From Vibrio aestivus (lineage in GTDB: Bacteria; Pseudomonadota; Gammaproteobacteria; Enterobacterales; Vibrionaceae): a stretch of 58,962 bases of DNA. Both the position numbers and the translations under genes were made by a program. Each line of letters opens with the position of its first letter. The stretch's first letter is position 1. The stretch spans positions 1 to 58,962 of the forward strand of contig JYJN01000160.1 of assembly GCA_003263845.1 (NCBI GenBank), given 5' to 3'. This document shows positions 47,230-58,962 of the stretch, in pieces. The notes under the pieces were generated by a model. It saw only the letters and a list, made by a program, of their open reading frames with translations. It made no database searches and was not told the origin of the DNA.

Positions 47230-49105
47230 ATGCAGGGTTCAACGTTATTCCAGTCGCTTTCTATCAAAACGAAACTTTACTTTATTATCGGTACACTCGT
47301 TACGGGTGTGCTTGCTTACGCTGCTTATCAACAACATAGCTTTACACGTTTGGGGGAAGTTGAAAACGCAGCGAAACAGAATCAGGCCAGTGAAATCGAG
47401 CTCCTCACGCTAAGGCGTCATGAAAAAGATTTTCTTGCTCGTAAAGATCCCAAATATATTGAGCGCTTTGATGCTACTTTCCGCTCATTGGGTGAGCGCA
47501 TATCGTCTTTAAATCAGTACCTTAGTCAATACCAAACGTCCAAAAGCACGCAGCTGGAAACCATTGAACAAACCCTAAGTACTTATCAAAGTCAGTTTCA
47601 CGCTTTAGCTGAACTCGTGATTAAGATTGGCGCCAATGAAACACAAGGATTAAGAGGTGAGCAAACCCAAGCGCGCGAAGCGTTAAAAGAAGGCGTTGTT
47701 CGTAAGGCAGACAACAGCATAAAAGTCGCGTACTTGCAGTTGGTCGAAGCGGACTTTCATTACTTGGCGGAGCCAACGCCTGAAATACTCGCGGACTTTA
47801 ACACTTATGCGCAAGAACTAAACTCACTGGTCGCGGGTGATGCGCAGTTACTCTCCCTTCATCTTGATTATATCGAAAGTAGTAATACCCTATTCGCTGC
47901 ATTTGATAGCCTTGGTTTGAGTCCGAATCAAGGTATGTTGGGTGTTCTCCGTGTTAATGTGCACGCAACGGAGGATGCAATAAAAAAGCCTTCAGGGTCA
48001 GATTCAAATAACGATTGATGAGGTGTCAGGCCAGATAACGCGTCAGCTGTATATGATTGGTGCTGTTATTGCGGGGCTAGTGTCTTTCCTACTGCTTGTT
48101 ATAGCCAAAAGCATTACGGTACGTATTGGCCAAATTACCGCGCTGATGGAAGACATCTCTCGTGGTGAAGGCGACCTTACAGTGCGAATGAATGCTAAAG
48201 GGAATGATGAACTCGCCCAACTTGCCAATGCCTTTGATCTCTTCATCTCCAAACTTCACGACAACATTCGTGATATCGCACAAGTGATGAATGTGCTCAA
48301 ATCCAGTTCTGAGCTGTGTGAACAGTCATCCAGTGAAAGCATGGACAACGCTGACAAACAAAAGATGGAATCGGAGTCGGTCGCAACCGCGGTTAATGAG
48401 CTAGTGATGACCTCAAACGAGATAACCGCCAATATTGAAAGTGCCGCTCAAACGGCTTCTCGAGTTAAAGATGAAGCGGAGAAAGGACTAAGAATTACCA
48501 CGGACTCTAACCACAACATTGACCTACTCACCAAAGACATTGAAGCATCACAGCAGAAAGTCGCAGCTTTGGAAGAACAAAGTAAAGAGATCCACACCGT
48601 GATTGCTTCCATCCAAGGTATTGCAGAGCAAACTAACCTACTCGCTCTGAACGCCGCAATTGAAGCTGCAAGAGCTGGCGATAATGGCCGTGGGTTTGCT
48701 GTGGTTGCCGACGAGGTAAGGCAGCTTTCCCTCCTGACCAACAACTCTACTCATCAGATAGAGGAAACCATCACTGGCTTGACCAAAGGCGTATCGGAGA
48801 CGGTCTCATTGATGCAAAACAGCTTACAGCAGGCACATCTAACCAATGACAAGAACGATGAAGTGGTGAAAGCCATTGAACTCATTACAGACCATATTTC
48901 GGAAGTGTTTGATATGAACAGTCAAATAGCGACAGCCTCTGAAGAGCAGTCAATGGTGTCGGCAGAAATCGATAGGAATATCACGCAGATTGCAGACCTT
49001 GCTGGTGATACTCATGAAATGGTGAAACAAGCGGCGCAATGCAGTACTCAAGTGAACGATGTGAGTGACAAGCTCGAGAAGATTGTGGCGCAGTTTAAGT
49101 ACTGA
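47230..49105 (+). CDS. Methyl-accepting chemotaxis protein (one frameshift)
   Basis: About 624 residues after removal of an extra C at 47989-47990 (repair gives [24 protein letters not shown]). The first membrane segment (about 14-35, [19 protein letters not shown]) is followed by a helical periplasmic sensor (HBM-like, with [20 protein letters not shown]), a second membrane segment ([20 protein letters not shown]), a HAMP domain ([17 protein letters not shown]) and the signalling tip [21 protein letters not shown]. The C-terminus lacks a recognised methylesterase tether. The ligand is unknown. AAGGAGGACC precedes the ATG. Confidence 0.88.
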
Positions 49106-49225
49106 GATCAATAACTCGCCATACTTTGGTTTGTTTTTACTTTTCTCAATTTGCATCTAAAGTTTAAAGAACGCGGCGGGCTAGTTATTTGCCCCGCTCT
49201 ATAAAGCTTGAACAAGGGGTCTATT

Positions 49226-49712
49226 TTGAGAAACAGAATCTTTGCTTTGATTTTTATGGCTATTGCTTATCTGCCCCAAGCTAACGCTTCTCTAGATGGC
49301 ATCTATAAAGGGTGTGGTTTAGGGCATTGGGTCGCTAATGGCTATGCAAACGGCTGGCTTGCGGTTACCACCAATGTGACGTGGGACTTAGGGACTACCG
49401 CATCCATTTCACATTATTCAACTCCAGGCGCGTGTGCCGGTCCTTTTTTATGCTGCCGCGCAGTTTATCGACAGAACCTACCCAGAGCTGGAACAAGAAA
49501 CAGTGCAAGGTAATGGCGAGCATATGGTGGCGATGTTGAACATCCTTGAATGTGGACAAATAGAACAACAAGCAGTGCGAAAAGGGATCCGAAGTGATTT
49601 TGCAGAAGTGCTAGCAAATGACAATTACGCTGAGATGCCTCATCACGAGAAGGCTGATAGTTATTACCGTATTGTAGCAAAACATGCTTCACAGCAGTGC
49701 GCGGCGTCTTAG
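49226..49712 (+). CDS. DUF3015 family secreted protein (one frameshift)
   Basis: About 161 residues when an extra T in the run at 49444-49449 is removed (repair gives TPGACAGPFYAAAQFIDRTYPEL). A signal peptide (RIFALIFMAIAYLPQANA) precedes the DUF3015 core: GIYKGCGLGHWVANGYANGW and TTNVTWDLGTT. The start is uncertain: TTG at 49226, with AAGGGG six bases before it, is preferred to an in-frame TTG at 49208. The end overlaps the next gene by 16 bases. Function unknown. Confidence 0.72.
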
Positions 49713-51567
49713 CCAGTATTAACCAACAAGTGATACGCAGTGGCGTATCATCTTGTTTGGGACTATTGCTCTTTATAGCACTTTTGTCTTCTTGGCCAGC
49801 ATCAGGTTCATCTTCACTGAGTGAAAACCAGATGAATCAGTGGTCAAAGCTTCTGCATTTTAAAAATGGAAGCAGTACCATTTCCAGCCCAGACTTTTTC
49901 CTTTCTGAAAATGGTCGTACAGATCCAGAATCAGAGCTAATTGCGACGCTTAGCGCTTTTACCGCACCATCAACCATGGCACATTGCCACTACCCTGCTC
50001 GCTACATCTGGGTTAAAGAAAACTACGGCGTTGATTTAGCACTGTCTTTGCAAGATTGCGAAGACTATCAGCACTGGATTCAGCACAGTAAAGCTGAATC
50101 CGTCAGTCTTGTTTATGTCACTGGATATCTTGGAAACCCCGCCTCTTTTTTCGGTCACCTGATGATGAAATTTAATCGTCAGGGCGACAACAAAACGGAG
50201 ATAGAACTACTCGATACAGGGATTAATTTCGGCGCCAATGCGCATCCTGACGATAACCCAGTTAAGTATGTTCTGTACGGGATATTTGGTGGTTACAGTG
50301 CCACATATACCACGGCAACCTACTATCTTCATACTGGCAATTATGCTGAGAACGAGCAGCGGGAATTATGGGAGTATGAACTTAGCCTAACTGAACAAGA
50401 AGTGGCGCTGATACAGGCGCATCTGTTTGAGCTACAAGATGTTGAATTCAGCTATTACTTCTTAAGTGATAACTGCTCTACCGCCTTTAGAGACATTTTA
50501 AATATTGTTCTGGATAAGCCCCTTGATACCGGATTTCAGCCGTGGGATATGCCCATTGATATATTTCATGCGATTCCGGACGTTCAACATCATGGTCAGC
50601 CTTTGGTTTCCAAGGTTAATCAACGCCAATCAAAGTACAGCCGAATCCAAAACAAGTACCTTGCCCTCAGTGATGCTGAAAAACAGCAGGCTCTCTCCAT
50701 AGCCGAAGACCTTTCAGAACTGGACAAGTTTATGCAGTCTTACGATTTTTCAGAGTATGAAAAAGCGAAGGTTCTCGATGTGTTAACCGAATACACAGAA
50801 TTATTGATCGTCACTCAAAATGAGGATGACAGAGATTACAAGGAACAGAAGCGCGAGTTGTTGCTGGCAAGACTTCAGTTGGAAAGCTTCAGTGTGGACT
50901 GGCCGGAAAGTAACGCAATCCCCCCACATTTGGCTCAGCGACCTATAAATTTTGGTATCGGTACAGGCTATAGCAACGACTATGGCGGATATGTGAGCCT
51001 ACGCGGTTATGGCGCATATTATGACTTTTTATCTATCGATGCAGCACGACTAAAAGATTCGGCTCTTACCGTTATGGACACAGAGCTTCACATCACCGAA
51101 GACAAACTGCGCTTAAAATCACTAGATTTCCTTAACATAGCCTCACTCAATACCAATGACGTGGCTTTGTTTGAAAACGATCGTTTAGCATGGCAACTCG
51201 CTCTCTCAGTTGAGCATAGCGAGTGCAAGATGATGAATGTTATCGTCCATATTTTAAAGGCTATTTAGGTTTCGCAACTCGTCAATCTAACAGCCTTTCA
51301 GCCTACGCTCTGCTTGGTGGACAGGTCGATTTCGCGTACCTCGATGACTCAGCTTTTCAGCTTCCGTTAGGAGTGCTATTCAGTTGGCCTGAACGCTGGA
51401 AAACACACGTTCGAATAGTGCCTTCACTCAGTTTAAATGGTAGTGGTTGGGACTATACCCTGTTTGGCGACTCACGCTATTACATTAGCAATGAAGCGGA
51501 CATCCGCATAAGCATAGAGAAAAGCTACGATAAGTTGGTCGGGATTTATTACAACCGATACTTTTGA
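49697..51567 (+). CDS. DUF4105 domain outer-envelope protein (one frameshift)
   Basis: About 623 residues after restoring an A at 51227-51228 (repair gives SECKDDECYRPYFKGYLG). A signal peptide (about 15-36, SSCLGLLLFIALLSSWPASG) precedes a central DUF4105 domain with VTGYLGNPASFFGHLMMKF and the thiol-type motif YYFLSDNCSTAFRDIL, reminiscent of NlpC/CHAP-like peptidases (Cys in DNCS, His in FFGHL). The C-terminal part looks like beta strands (INFGIGTGYSNDYGGYVSLRG). Start GTG within the end of the DUF3015 gene, hence translational coupling. Peptidase activity is inference. Confidence 0.78.
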
Positions 51568-51821
51568 GTGGAAGACCCCTTTTACTCTATTACTACATCT
51601 TGAGAGTGAATCCAATCTACATGCAAACAAGCTGATCGGTTAAACGCTGATTAGAGTGTTCAAATACATAATTGTTTACATCCATTTGGGTATATTAATG
51701 CCGAAAATGGAGAACTGTCCCAACTTCCGGTTTTTTCTTTAAAAATTATCCGATTACCTCGCGAAACCTCGATCTGTGTATTTTACTTAAGGGAATGCAA
51801 CCAAGATTCACGGATTAGAAA

Positions 51822-54800
51822 ATGGCTAAAAACAACAACGTCGAAACACATAAGAAAAATACAAAAATAGAGAATAAAAAAATCAGCGAGCTAAAGCCAA
51901 AAGAAACAACAAAAAAGAAAAAACTCAGACTGCATTCACACCTGAGGGTTAACATCCCACTCTTCCAATCTCTCATGATGATCTTACCATCATTGGCAAA
52001 GCACGCTGAAGCTACCGAGGGGTCAGGTCATACTGCCAATGACAACGATTTAACAACGACAACTAGTGTTGCAGATGAAACCATCGTCGATAAACACGCA
52101 GGTGCAAGTTCCTTCGAAGCTACTGATCCAAACACTCAAACAAATGAGAGCCAAGAAAGCCCTAATACCAATGAAATTCAGGTCTCTCACGGGGCAAACA
52201 CGCATTTAGTTCCTTCTCATCACCTATCGACGCTTTCACACCCGCAGGTTCATTACATCCCTTCGGTCTCCATGCCAACCATTTCAGCAGGAGGTAACGG
52301 TCAGCCAACTCATTCAAACACGCCTCCTGCACCAACTACACCCGTCACTTTTATTCCAGAAGTGATCAAGGGGACGTACGGAGAGCTTCATGTCGATGTA
52401 AACGGCCAATACACGTTCGTTCTAAACCCCAACTCACCTCAATACATCTTGCTGAATCAACACCAACAAGGTACTGATCACTTTGCGTTACACCTATCTA
52501 ATGGTGCGAGCATCGTTGTCCAGATACCGGTAACGGGTAAACAAGATTTGCCAAGTATTTCTGGTGATTTAACTGGGGTCGTTACCGAAGATCGCAATAT
52601 CGATTCACAAGGTTTACTCCATGCGAATGGTAAAATTGACGTCATTGACCCTGACCAAAATGAAAGTTCAGTAACCCCAGAAGTTATCTCAGGTAAATAT
52701 GGCTCATTAACTATAGACGCGAATGGACACTGGCAATATCAGGTAGACAACTCGCTTTCTAACGTTCAAGCGTTAACTGGGGCGACATCACTACATGAAA
52801 GCTTCACAATCCACACTAAAGATGGTACGCCACAAACCATTGATATGACCATTGGTGGTAACGATGACAATGCGGTTATCACCGGTATGGACGCAGGCTC
52901 GGTTATAGAAGATCTAACAACACAAGTACAGGGCCAGCTTTCAGTAACAGATCCTGATCTTGGAGAAGACCATTTTCAAGCCTCACAAGTGATTAGTAAT
53001 TTCGGTACGCTAAGCATCACCAAAGACGGTGCATGGACATACGATTTAGATAACAATAACCCTGTAGTTCAAGGACTTAGCCGACGATCGACTGCGACAG
53101 ACATCGTCACTGTTCACTCTGCCGATGGCACTGCACATCAAGTTATGGTCACGATTAATGGCACCAACGACAAAGCAGTTATTGGTGGAACAGACTCAGG
53201 AACTGTCACCGAAGAATCTCAATTGCAAACATCCGGTACGTTGACTGTCACTGATTTAGATACTGGCGAAGCGCACTTCTCCAACACCGATATCGTAGGC
53301 TCGTTTGGTACGCTTCATCTGACCGATACTGGTTCTTGGACTTACGATCTCGATAACACCAATCCTAAAGTACAAGCCTTGTGTAAAGGCGCGACGGCCT
53401 CTGATACGATTACCGTTCATTCGGCAGACGGCACGCAACATCAAGTTACCGTCACAATTAACGGTACCAATGACAAAGCCGTGATTGGTGGTACTAGCTC
53501 AGGTGCAGTAACAGAAGAATCTCAACTTCAAACATCCGGAACGTTAACGATTACTGACGTTGATACTGGTGAAGCACATTTCTCCAATACCGATGTTACA
53601 GGTACCCTAGGCACACTCCACCTCAAAGACAATGGTGCATGGACTTACGATCTGGATAACACTAATCCAGCCGTGCAAGCTTTGGGTAAAGGCGTGACGG
53701 CCACTGATACGATTACCGTGCATTCGGCAGACGGCACGCCGCATCAAATCACCGTCACAATTAATGGTACCAATGACCGCCCTACTATCTCAGGTACCTC
53801 AAGTGGCGCAGTGATCGAACAGGGCTTGAGTACGGCAGGAATCCCCGATGCGACAGGGAGCTTAATCGCGACTGATATAGATAAGTCCGACACCGTTACG
53901 TGGGCAATCAATCAGCCCAAAGGTCAATGGGGAACGCTGTCGATTGATCAGCATGGTCATTGGCACTATCAGCTAAACAATTCGACCGGCGGTGTCGCGG
54001 ATAAGCTCGCGGCTGGTGAACATCAGTCTGAATCATTCTGGATCACCGCTACCGATTCAGCTGGAGCGACAGTCCCTCATAAAATCGTTATCGATGTGCA
54101 AGGCAGCAACGACAAACCAATTGTCAGTGCGTGGACTCAGCTTCCTGCGGGTAAAGAGGATCAACCCGTAACCATCAAGGCTTCTGACTTACTAACGCAC
54201 GCAAGCGATGTGGATAGTAGCGATGTATTGCATGTGACGAATTTGCATGCCACACACGGTAGCCTGACTGATAATAAAGACGGCACTTATACCTTCACGC
54301 CAGATAAAGATTTCAATGGTGAGATTCGACTCACCTATGACGTGGTTGACGGCCATGGTGGTAGCGTCAGCACTCAAGCTAAGTTTGATCTTACCGCAAC
54401 TCCAGATAACGCGATTATTACCGACGCACAAGCCAATGCAGACTTACGGGGAGTGACTGAAGATCGCGGCTATATAGATACCCACTACCAACTGCATTAC
54501 GACGGCAGATTAAACATCCAAGACCCTGATGCGGGAGAAGCTCAATTTGATCCGAATATTGGTCCGCAAACGTATCAAGGCATTGGCTACGACACCAAAC
54601 TGGGTGGGCACATACTGCTCATGCGCGACGGTCACTACACCTATACCCTCGACAACCGCAATATACAGAACTTAACGCAAGGCGAAGTTAAACACGATTC
54701 AGCCGTTATACGCTCAGCAGATGGTACAACACACACGATAGAGCTAACGGTTCATGGTACCAACGATGCCCCTACCATCAATGCACAGTCCCACTCAGTA

Positions 54801-57800
54801 ACTGAAGGAGGAAGCGTTCTAAACGGTCAAATGGTTGGCCAAGATATAGATACAGGTGCGACCTTAACTTACAGCGCACCACAGATTGATGGTTTGGTGG
54901 TTAATCCGGACGGCAGTTATAGCTTCAACCCTGATCACTCTAGCTACCAATCGTTAGCATCAGGTGTCACGAAGACGTTAACTGTGCCCGTAACAGTCAC
55001 AGACGAACATAATGCGAGCAGCACTAAAAACCTCTCAATAACGATTACAGGGGTTAATAACTCTGCCGTTATTGGCGGTGTCGACACTGGTGACGTAACC
55101 GAAGGTAATGCTGGACAGGACATGTCCCCAGATTATGCCCAACCAGGCATGGCACACTTAGTACGAAGTACCATTAGAGCCAGTGGCAAGCTTGCTATTT
55201 CAGACACAGATACAGGAGAGGCGGAGTTTGATACACACGGACTCGGCTTTAATTACTCTGGTCAATATGGAGATCTACTTCTTCGAAGAGACGGAACTTG
55301 GTTTTACCACGCTGATACAGGACAAATTCGTAGCACAGGTGGACTCTCAAGCTCCCGAGGAACAGCCATCGACCAGCTTGGTGAAAATCAAACCCTGACT
55401 GACACCATCACCGTTTATTCTAAAGATGGCACATCGCACGATATTGTCATTACTATTCACGGTAGCAACGACCGACCGTACTGCGCTTCTGAAGTACAGC
55501 TCAATTCAGGCAAGGAAGACCAGACTCAAACCATCACAGCAGCAGAGTTATTGGCAAATACAATTGACGTTGACGCCAACGATGCAGGCAAGCTCACGAT
55601 CACAAATTTGCATGCTGATTACGGTTCGATCCAAGACAACCACGATGGAACGTTCACCTTTACTCCAACCAAAGATTATAGTGGACAAGTTCATTTTACC
55701 TATGATGTTGTAGATGCTCACGGAGGAACAACACACACGGAGGCAAATACTACTCTAGCTGCAGTTAACGATGCCGCAACACTTACTTCCCCTAGCACTG
55801 GTTCGGTGACTGAGGATCATACTCGAGCTGCCAATAGTTCAGAGTTATGGACGGGCTGGCTCAACCTAGACATACAAGATAGCGACTCTGTGACCGAAGC
55901 AAAAGTTGTACAAATTGAGGTGAATGGTGTTACTCATACAGTGCCTTCTGACTTTGCTATGGACCTAACCAGTAGCCACGGTACGTTCCACTTTACCCAA
56001 AGTACCGATGGTCACGTTAAATGGGCTTATACCGCAGACAATTCACATTCTGAAATTCAAGGCTTAAGTCATGGGGAATCTATAACTGATTCCATCATAT
56101 TAGTCACAGCCGATGGTACTAAGCTTCCTTTAACCGCAAATATTCAAGGTACCGATGATCAGGTGATTATCGATACTCCTAATGCTCAAACTTCGCCTCT
56201 TGGCACCGTAACCGAAGATGTCAAAACGTCGGTTTCAGGCAATTTGTTGGCTCATGATGCCGATAGTAAAGACTCTGTCTCCTTTACCGCTGGTGACAGC
56301 ACTGGCAAATACGGGTCTTTACATGTTGATGCCGATGGTCACTGGCACTATGACCTTGATCCTGCCAAAGCGAACTCTCTTGCTCAGGGCCAACGTTTCG
56401 TTGAAGGATTTAACATCACGGCGACCTCTACCGATGGTTCAACGTCAATGCAACGAGTGGAAGTATGGGTTGATGGCACTGATGATCACACGATAATTTC
56501 AGGTGTTAACCATGGAGTCGCGACTGAAGATGTCGGCACACATATGTCTACACATTTAAACATAATGGATGCTGTTGATTGGCAAGTATTGCAAATAACC
56601 GATGTTGATAGTTCCAATTCTCAGGTAACGGTGGAATTTTCTGGTCGCCAATACACTTGGGATCTAGGAACCGATCTCGACGTCACAACACCTTATGGTA
56701 AATTCCAGTTCCACACCATTACCAGGGGCCACATAAAGGCGAGCATTCTTGGAGCTACATTGGTGACAATAATAATAGTGACGTTCAGGGGCTCAAAGCA
56801 GGCGAATCTTTGCAAGAGTCCATCAAGCTGATAGCAAAAGATGGCACAGAATTTCCCATTCATGTTGAGGTTAAAGGCACTGAAGATGGAGTGGTCATTG
56901 ACTCAACAAGCGAGCTTGGTCATGTAATCGAAAATGCTCAGACTGGCGCCTCTGTCAGTGGTCAGTTAAATGCTCATGATACCGACATTCACGATCAGGT
57001 GCATTGGACAGCAACGCCGTCATCTGGAGTCTCGGGCAGTTATGGTACTTTCCATGTCGATACGGCAGGACATTGGCATTATGACGTTGACCAAAGCAAA
57101 GCAACTCAACTGGGAACTGGGGATGAGAAGTGGGAATATTTCAATGTCGAGGCCGTGTCCAGTGATGGAAGCCAGGTAACGAAAAGAGTGGCGGTAGTAG
57201 TGCATGGTCACAATGACAACCCAACGGTGACCAGCGATGTCACATTGAGCGCGGCTAAAGAAGATCAAGTAATTCAACTAGCACAAGCAGACTTATTAGC
57301 CCATGCTGCGAATGTTGACCGCAATGATTTAGGTTGGCTTCGCGTGGCAAATCTAACCGCTGATCACGGTACGATCACCACCAACGCAGACGGCTCATTT
57401 ACCTTCACACCAGAACAAGATTACAACGGACAAGTTCATTTTACGTATGATGTTACGGATGCTCATGGAGGAGTGACGACAACAGGTGCATCACTGCAGC
57501 TTGCCGCCGTATCCGATGCAGCGCAAATTATTGCCTCTGGAGTCACTCTAAAAGAAGACCATGTCGTTCCCGGTCGAGATTACCTTCACTCGGAAGGTCA
57601 GTTTCATGTCATCGATCCCGATGGCCCTTCTGAGTCTCAATTCGCCATGGATCCAGGCCAAACAAGTGCTTTTTATAAAGGCTCGTTTGGAGGTAAATTG
57701 CAGCTCAACTCTAATGGCATCTATTTTTATAATATAGATAATTCAATCGACAGTAAGGTCGACCAACTTAGAGATGGGGAACTGGCGATAGATCGTTTCA

Positions 57801-58962
57801 TCATTCAAAGTGCAGACGGTACGACGAAAGAAATTGAATTTGTGATTCAAGGTACGAGTGATACACCGACGATTGCTCGCTCCAGTCTACACCATTATAC
57901 CTTTGAAGATGGGAGTATTTTACGCGGGACACTCTGTGGTCTTGACCCTGATAGTGGTGATAGGCAAACATTAACGTATCAGGCATTAGGCAGTGCCCCG
58001 GGATTTCATCTAAATTCAGATGGTAGTTACACTTTCGACCCATCAAACCAAGCATATCAACACGCTTCTGCAACATATGCTCATGATCACCATATCTATG
58101 TTTCAGTTAAAGTCACGGATAGTGAAGGCCTGTCTAGTGTTCATAATATGCGCTTTACCATACTGCCCACCAACGATGCGCCTATTGTCACCAGTTCTGT
58201 TTCCCTAAGTTCAGGGACGGAAGATCATTCCGTTGTATTCCATAGCAGTGATTTGTTGGCTCATGCCAGTGATGTCGATGATTATGACCGATTGCATGTA
58301 TCCAACCTTCATGCGGATCATGGTTCGATTACCGATAACCATGACGGGACATTTACCTTCACCCCTGATAGCAACTATAACGGCACTGTTAAATTTAGTT
58401 ATGATGTGACGGATAACCATGGCGCATCGACGCATACTAGTGCCTCTATGATGCTGGCAGCTGTGGAAGACAAAACAGAGTTTATTGGTGCTAACCACGG
58501 GGTTGCTACAGAGGATGCCGGCACTGTTGTTTATCCCCATATTATGGACGCCACTGATTGGCAAGCGTTGCAGATTACCGATGTTGACAGTCCCAATACA
58601 CAGGTAACGGTGGAGTTCTCTGGTCACCAGTATACTTGGGACTTAGGAGCTGATCTCGACGTGACAACGCCTTATGGTAAATTCCAATTCCACACCATTA
58701 CCAGTGGACCGCATCAAGGCGAACATTCTTGGAACTACATAGGCGATAACAAAAATAGCGATGTTCAGGGGCTCAAAGCAGGCGAGTCCATACAAGAAAC
58801 CATTAAGCTTATAGCAAAAGATGGTACAGAATTTCCCATTCATGTTGAGGTTAAAGGCACCGAAGACGGGGTTGTCATCGATAGTAAAACACAACTTGGG
58901 CAAGTCACAGAAAACGCCCAAACAGGCGCTTCAGTTGCCGGCAATGTGGTCGCCCACGATAT
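51822..58962 (+). CDS. Giant VCBS/cadherin-like repeat adhesin, partial at right edge (one frameshift)
   Basis: At least 2380 residues, running off the window. The N-terminus (MAKNNNVETHKKNTK...) is Lys-rich and has one hydrophobic stretch (VNIPLFQSLMMILPSLAKHAEA), then an Asn/Thr/Ser-rich linker, then repeats. VCBS units (DLDTGEAHFSNTDIVGSFGTL type) alternate with cadherin-like units (KEDQ...TFTPTKDYSGQVHFTYDVVDAHGG type). A lost T at about 56725 shifts the frame; the parallel copy near 58690 shows the correct reading (TITSGPHQGEHSW). After that the frame stays open to the last base. Proteins of this type are surface adhesins, often secreted by type I systems; neither transporter nor C-terminal signal is in the window. 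Confidence 0.9.
52852..53770. repeat. Tandem 303-bp VCBS repeat block within the adhesin gene
   Basis: The motif NGTNDKAVIGGT (or a near relative) recurs at about 52852, 53155, 53458 and 53761, exactly 303 bases (101 codons) apart. Neighbouring units share long identical stretches at DNA level (for example CATTCGGCAGACGGCACGC), so they are recent duplicates prone to recombination. Confidence 0.85.
54117..58480. repeat. Four dispersed cadherin-like units within the adhesin gene
   Basis: Homologous units of about 95 codons begin near 54117, 55470, 57225 and 58185. Each has a KEDQ/TEDH opening, DVD or DDY acidic residues, a GTxTFTP core and FTYDVxDxHGG end. Confidence 0.8.
56500..58962. repeat. 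Long-period duplication (about 1.98 kb) in the adhesin gene
   Basis: The segment beginning near 56510 (GVATEDVGTHMS, then QVTVEFSGRQYTWDLGTDLDVTT) recurs near 58495 (GVATEDAGTVVY, then QVTVEFSGHQYTWDLGADLDVTT) and continues to the edge through LIAKDGTEFPIHVEVKGTEDG. The two copies share most of their DNA. Confidence 0.85.

Noticed and set aside
53256..53444. Antisense open frames within the adhesin repeats
   Set aside because: They recur because of the repeat structure and codon bias and have no start signals.

Overview
This window is a piece of a Vibrio main chromosome, most likely chromosome 1 of a marine species other than V. cholerae. It contains the replication terminus. Three observations support that: a canonical 28-bp XerCD dif site (11699-11726), the gene for the Ter-macrodomain organiser MatP, and four perfect matS sites (consensus GTGACRNYGTCAC) plus four one-mismatch sites in less than 40 kb. 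Gene content and order (rlmL-uup, rmf, fabA-lon-matP, nosP-vpsS, ccoNOQP-ccoHIS-fnr-uspE-ttcA, potABCD2D1, formate dehydrogenase cluster) are those of the Vibrio terminus region.

Layout. 1-6.3 kb: a nested palindromic repeat, rlmL, a glutaredoxin-like gene, uup and a GlyGly-CTERM protein (DUF3466) fused in frame to uup. 6.4-9.9 kb: rmf, fabA with tandem FabR/FadR-like operators, a Lon-family protease, matP and DUF3634. 10-14.8 kb: a small secreted TolA-C-like protein behind a hairpin that buries its ribosome site, an HDOD gene, dif, and the NosP/VpsS nitric-oxide sensor pair. 15-22.6 kb: the cbb3 oxidase and its assembly genes. 22.6-27.9 kb: fnr with its own FNR box, uspE, ttcA, DUF2987, bax and a membrane protein. 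28.3-33.4 kb: a polyamine ABC transporter with two binding proteins. 33.5-36.8 kb: a diguanylate cyclase, cobB, and amtB with a sigma-54 promoter and paired NtrC-like sites. 36.8-47.1 kb: an ERIC-like repeat, then a leftward formate dehydrogenase operon (DUF3305, DUF3306, polyferredoxin, TorD chaperone, Tat peptide, FdhA, FdhB, FdhC and two small membrane proteins) with divergent fdhD. 47.2-51.6 kb: a chemotaxis receptor and a DUF3015-DUF4105 pair. 51.8 kb to the right edge: the N-terminal two thousand or more residues of a giant VCBS/cadherin-like adhesin.

How the genes work together. Much of the window deals with respiration at low oxygen: FNR, the high-affinity cbb3 oxidase with its copper ATPase CcoI, periplasmic-facing formate dehydrogenase, and a putative NO sensor. 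A second theme is surface life and biofilm control: NosP/VpsS, polyamine uptake, a diguanylate cyclase, an HDOD protein, a chemoreceptor and a giant adhesin.

Quality caveat. At least 16 genes that are normally intact carry one or more single-base indels, about 20 in 59 kb, many in homopolymer runs and including four in ccoI and three in amtB. The simplest explanation is residual consensus error in a draft assembly rather than gene decay. For these genes I give the full span and the positions of the breaks. No tRNA, rRNA, prophage, IS element or CRISPR array was seen.
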